The notes beneath the pieces are model-generated. The model saw nothing but the letters and a program-made list of their open reading frames with translations, ran no database searches and had not been told where the DNA came from. From positions 6,414,501-6,478,500 of the forward strand of contig NZ_CP067102.1 in NCBI RefSeq assembly GCF_016616885.1: a DNA stretch of 64,000 bases, given 5' to 3'. The position numbers and the translations under genes are program-made. This stretch comes from Bradyrhizobium diazoefficiens. Lineage in GTDB: Bacteria > Pseudomonadota > Alphaproteobacteria > Rhizobiales > Xanthobacteraceae. The stretch's first letter is position 1; every line of letters starts with the position of its first letter. Of the stretch, positions 63,611-64,000 are shown in pieces.

Positions 63611-63612
63611 GT

Positions 63613-63628
63613 CGCCGCTTAAGCGGCG
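63613..63628. terminator. Palindrome across two convergent stop codons
   Basis: The perfect 16-base palindrome cgccgcttaagcggcg contains the stop of the zinc-ribbon gene (TTAA at its centre) and begins 3 bp after the kinase stop. It has no loop and no T-run, so it is a weak terminator at best. Confidence 0.3.
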
Positions 63629-63819
63629 AGCGGCGGGTGCTCGATCGCGGGCTTGTCGAAGATCGCCACCGCCTCGAAGCAATAGCCGCAGGCCTGGCAC
63701 TTCCAGAGATAGGAAACGCGGCCTTCTCCCGGCTCGATCCAATCCGGGAACGGGATCGGCGTGCCGCATTGGGCACACGGGTTCTGCATGGGGATGTCGT
63801 CGATGTGTGCTCTGGTCAT
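63619..63819 (-). CDS. Small zinc-ribbon protein
   Basis: This 66-residue protein has two CxxC pairs, CAQCGTPIPFPDW near residue 15 and WKCQACGYCFEAVAIF near 41, that should bind one zinc. The rest is short and has no other domain. The ribosome site GGAGG precedes the ATG by 6 bases. An upstream in-frame codon would give a longer N-terminus without family features. It is convergent with the histidine kinase gene. The function is unknown. Confidence 0.75.
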   Translation of the reverse strand: MTRAHIDDIPMQNPCAQCGTPIPFPDWIEPGEGRVSYLWKCQACGYCFEAVAIFDKPAIEHPPLAA

Positions 63820-64000
63820 GGACGTCCTCCCGAAATGCCGTTTCTGACTTGCAGTTTTTGGGCGAAGGCGCGCGAATGAACAGGCCTGCTGTCGCGCAAC
63901 GCGCTCCGCCAGTGTTGCTGTTAACCCAGGTTTAAGTCGCAAAAACGACGAGACAGCCAAAATCGCCGATGGCGGCGTTTCGCCACATCATCGCCGCGTT
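63820..64000. other. Non-coding end of the window
   Basis: This stretch lies upstream of the zinc-ribbon gene. It contains one GTTAAC at about 63919 and no gene that I can support. Confidence 0.5.

Noticed and set aside
1-64000. CRISPR arrays, tRNA genes, insertion sequences or phage genes
   Set aside because: No regularly spaced repeat series, no cloverleaf-type sequence, no transposase or integrase motif was seen in either strand by eye. A dedicated search could still find a small one.

Overview
This 64 kb window is GC-rich chromosomal DNA from an alphaproteobacterium, most probably Bradyrhizobium or a very close relative. That assignment is an inference. It rests on the gene order, the long FtsZ with a conserved C-terminal peptide, lpxC directly after ftsZ, an alpha-type RNase P RNA, and several families of short intergenic palindromes of the kind common in Bradyrhizobium. 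No search was run. I saw no rRNA, tRNA, CRISPR array, insertion sequence or prophage.

Region 1 (1-22610, all minus strand) is one almost complete division and cell wall (dcw) cluster. In the direction of transcription it reads rsmH-ftsL-ftsI-murE-murF-mraY-murD-ftsW-murG-murC-murB-ddl-ftsQ-ftsA-ftsZ-lpxC-bamD-recN, with recN cut by the window edge. It encodes the cytoplasmic steps of lipid II synthesis, the septal transpeptidase and SEDS glycosyltransferase, the FtsQLAZ divisome core, the committed step of lipid A synthesis and an outer-membrane assembly lipoprotein. Many junctions overlap by 4 bp. mraZ is absent.

Region 2 (23054-30271) holds a peptidoglycan amidase, an ECF42-type sigma factor with two tandemly duplicated DGPF (YCII) proteins, the RNase P RNA gene rnpB, an alpha/beta hydrolase, a DUF983 protein divergent from a MocR-type regulator, and a TauE-type exporter. 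Region 3 (30268-39514) is transport and envelope: a MATE exporter, an ABC exporter, an EmrAB-type pump under a divergent TetR regulator with a perfect operator palindrome, an extensin-like lipoprotein and a 27-residue membrane peptide. Region 4 (39745-49792) has secreted DUF2147 and FecR-domain proteins, a Nudix hydrolase, and a putative lipid-modification neighbourhood: psd, a membrane-anchored class III aminotransferase, a histidine-rich membrane protein, a PmtA-like methyltransferase and a glycosyltransferase. An L,D-transpeptidase and a c-type cytochrome follow.

Region 5 (49815-64000) contains a DUF899 operon opposite a regulator with two apparent DNA-binding domains, a DUF4403 protein, a PotABCD-like ABC importer, small secreted or stress proteins (DUF3551, PRC-barrel), a Ser/Gly-rich repeat protein, an OmpR/EnvZ-like two-component pair and a zinc-ribbon protein.

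The best candidates for undescribed biology are the 42890-48286 lipid neighbourhood, the DUF899 locus and the 27-residue peptide. Most of the remainder is conserved housekeeping DNA.
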